Origin: Oceanimonas sp. GK1
Lineage (GTDB): Bacteria; Pseudomonadota; Gammaproteobacteria; Enterobacterales; Aeromonadaceae
Direction: 5' to 3'
NCBI RefSeq assembly: GCF_000243075.1
Contig: NC_016745.1
Location: 2,249,001-2,313,000 of the forward strand
Length of the DNA stretch: 64,000 nt
The position numbers and the translations under genes are program-made. The notes below the pieces were generated by a model that saw only the letters and a program-made list of their open reading frames with translations, did not search any database and had not been told where the DNA came from. Positions 63,933 to 64,000 of the stretch are shown one piece after another. Position 1 is the first letter of the stretch, and each line of letters begins with the position of its first letter.

Positions 63933-64000
63933 ATGCCAATATCCCGGTCTTCTCTATACTAAAACCCAGACCGCCAGACCGGGATGCCATGGATTGCACA

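Overview
The window is about 64 kb of a GC-rich gammaproteobacterial chromosome. The combination of MukBEF, Tus, RMF, ZapC, ProQ, an SdsR-type small RNA, the Rsx/Rnf complex and a 180-kDa NAD-glutamate dehydrogenase suggests Aeromonadales or a close relative (Oceanimonas/Zobellella-like); the genus is an inference. Many neighbours that lie apart in E. coli (fabA-rmf-uup-rlmL-pyrD, prc-proQ-msrC-yebG-sdsR, tus, cmoM-mukFEB, rsx-nth) sit side by side here. With tus and two candidate Ter sites, this argues for a location in the replication-terminus half of the chromosome.

Layout. 1-5.1 kb: end of fabA, rmf, and the coupled rlmL/glutaredoxin/uup operon. 5.2-5.7 kb: four identical tandem initiator tRNA genes behind one good promoter. 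5.7-18.6 kb (all minus): pyrD-zapC, NAD-GDH, pepN with a DUF2835 gene, proQ-prc and msrC. 18.7-24.7 kb: an ABC exporter, SOS-boxed yebG, the sdsR small RNA, tus with an overlapping Ter-like site, a Bcr/CflA exporter and aspC. 24.7-36.1 kb: two chemoreceptors, pqiABC, a periplasmic phosphatase with a second Ter-like site upstream, an MscS channel with the lipocalin blc, an outer-membrane barrel and small lipoprotein genes. 36.2-39.1 kb: tudS, a linear-amide hydrolase, a frameshifted membrane-protein gene and yjdM.

39.2-45.6 kb is an AT-rich island, all genes on the minus strand, that I read as an integron gene-cassette array with no integrase in the window (a CALIN-type cluster). Five attC-like sites of different length and sequence (about 56 to 120 bp) separate the cargo: a DJ-1/PfpI protein, an S51-type peptidase and several proteins I do not recognise. 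One cassette gene is split by an IS630-family element flanked by TA; removing the element and one TA restores a single 398-codon frame. This is the most unusual part of the window.

45.6-64 kb returns to core genome: a 620-bp non-coding stretch with REP-like palindromes, mukB-mukE-mukF-cmoM (minus), divergent elyC, tpiA, pfkA, a TauE/SafE permease, then the overlapping rsxABCDGE-nth operon. RsxC carries a long Ala/Lys/Arg repeat tail. The window ends just after nth.
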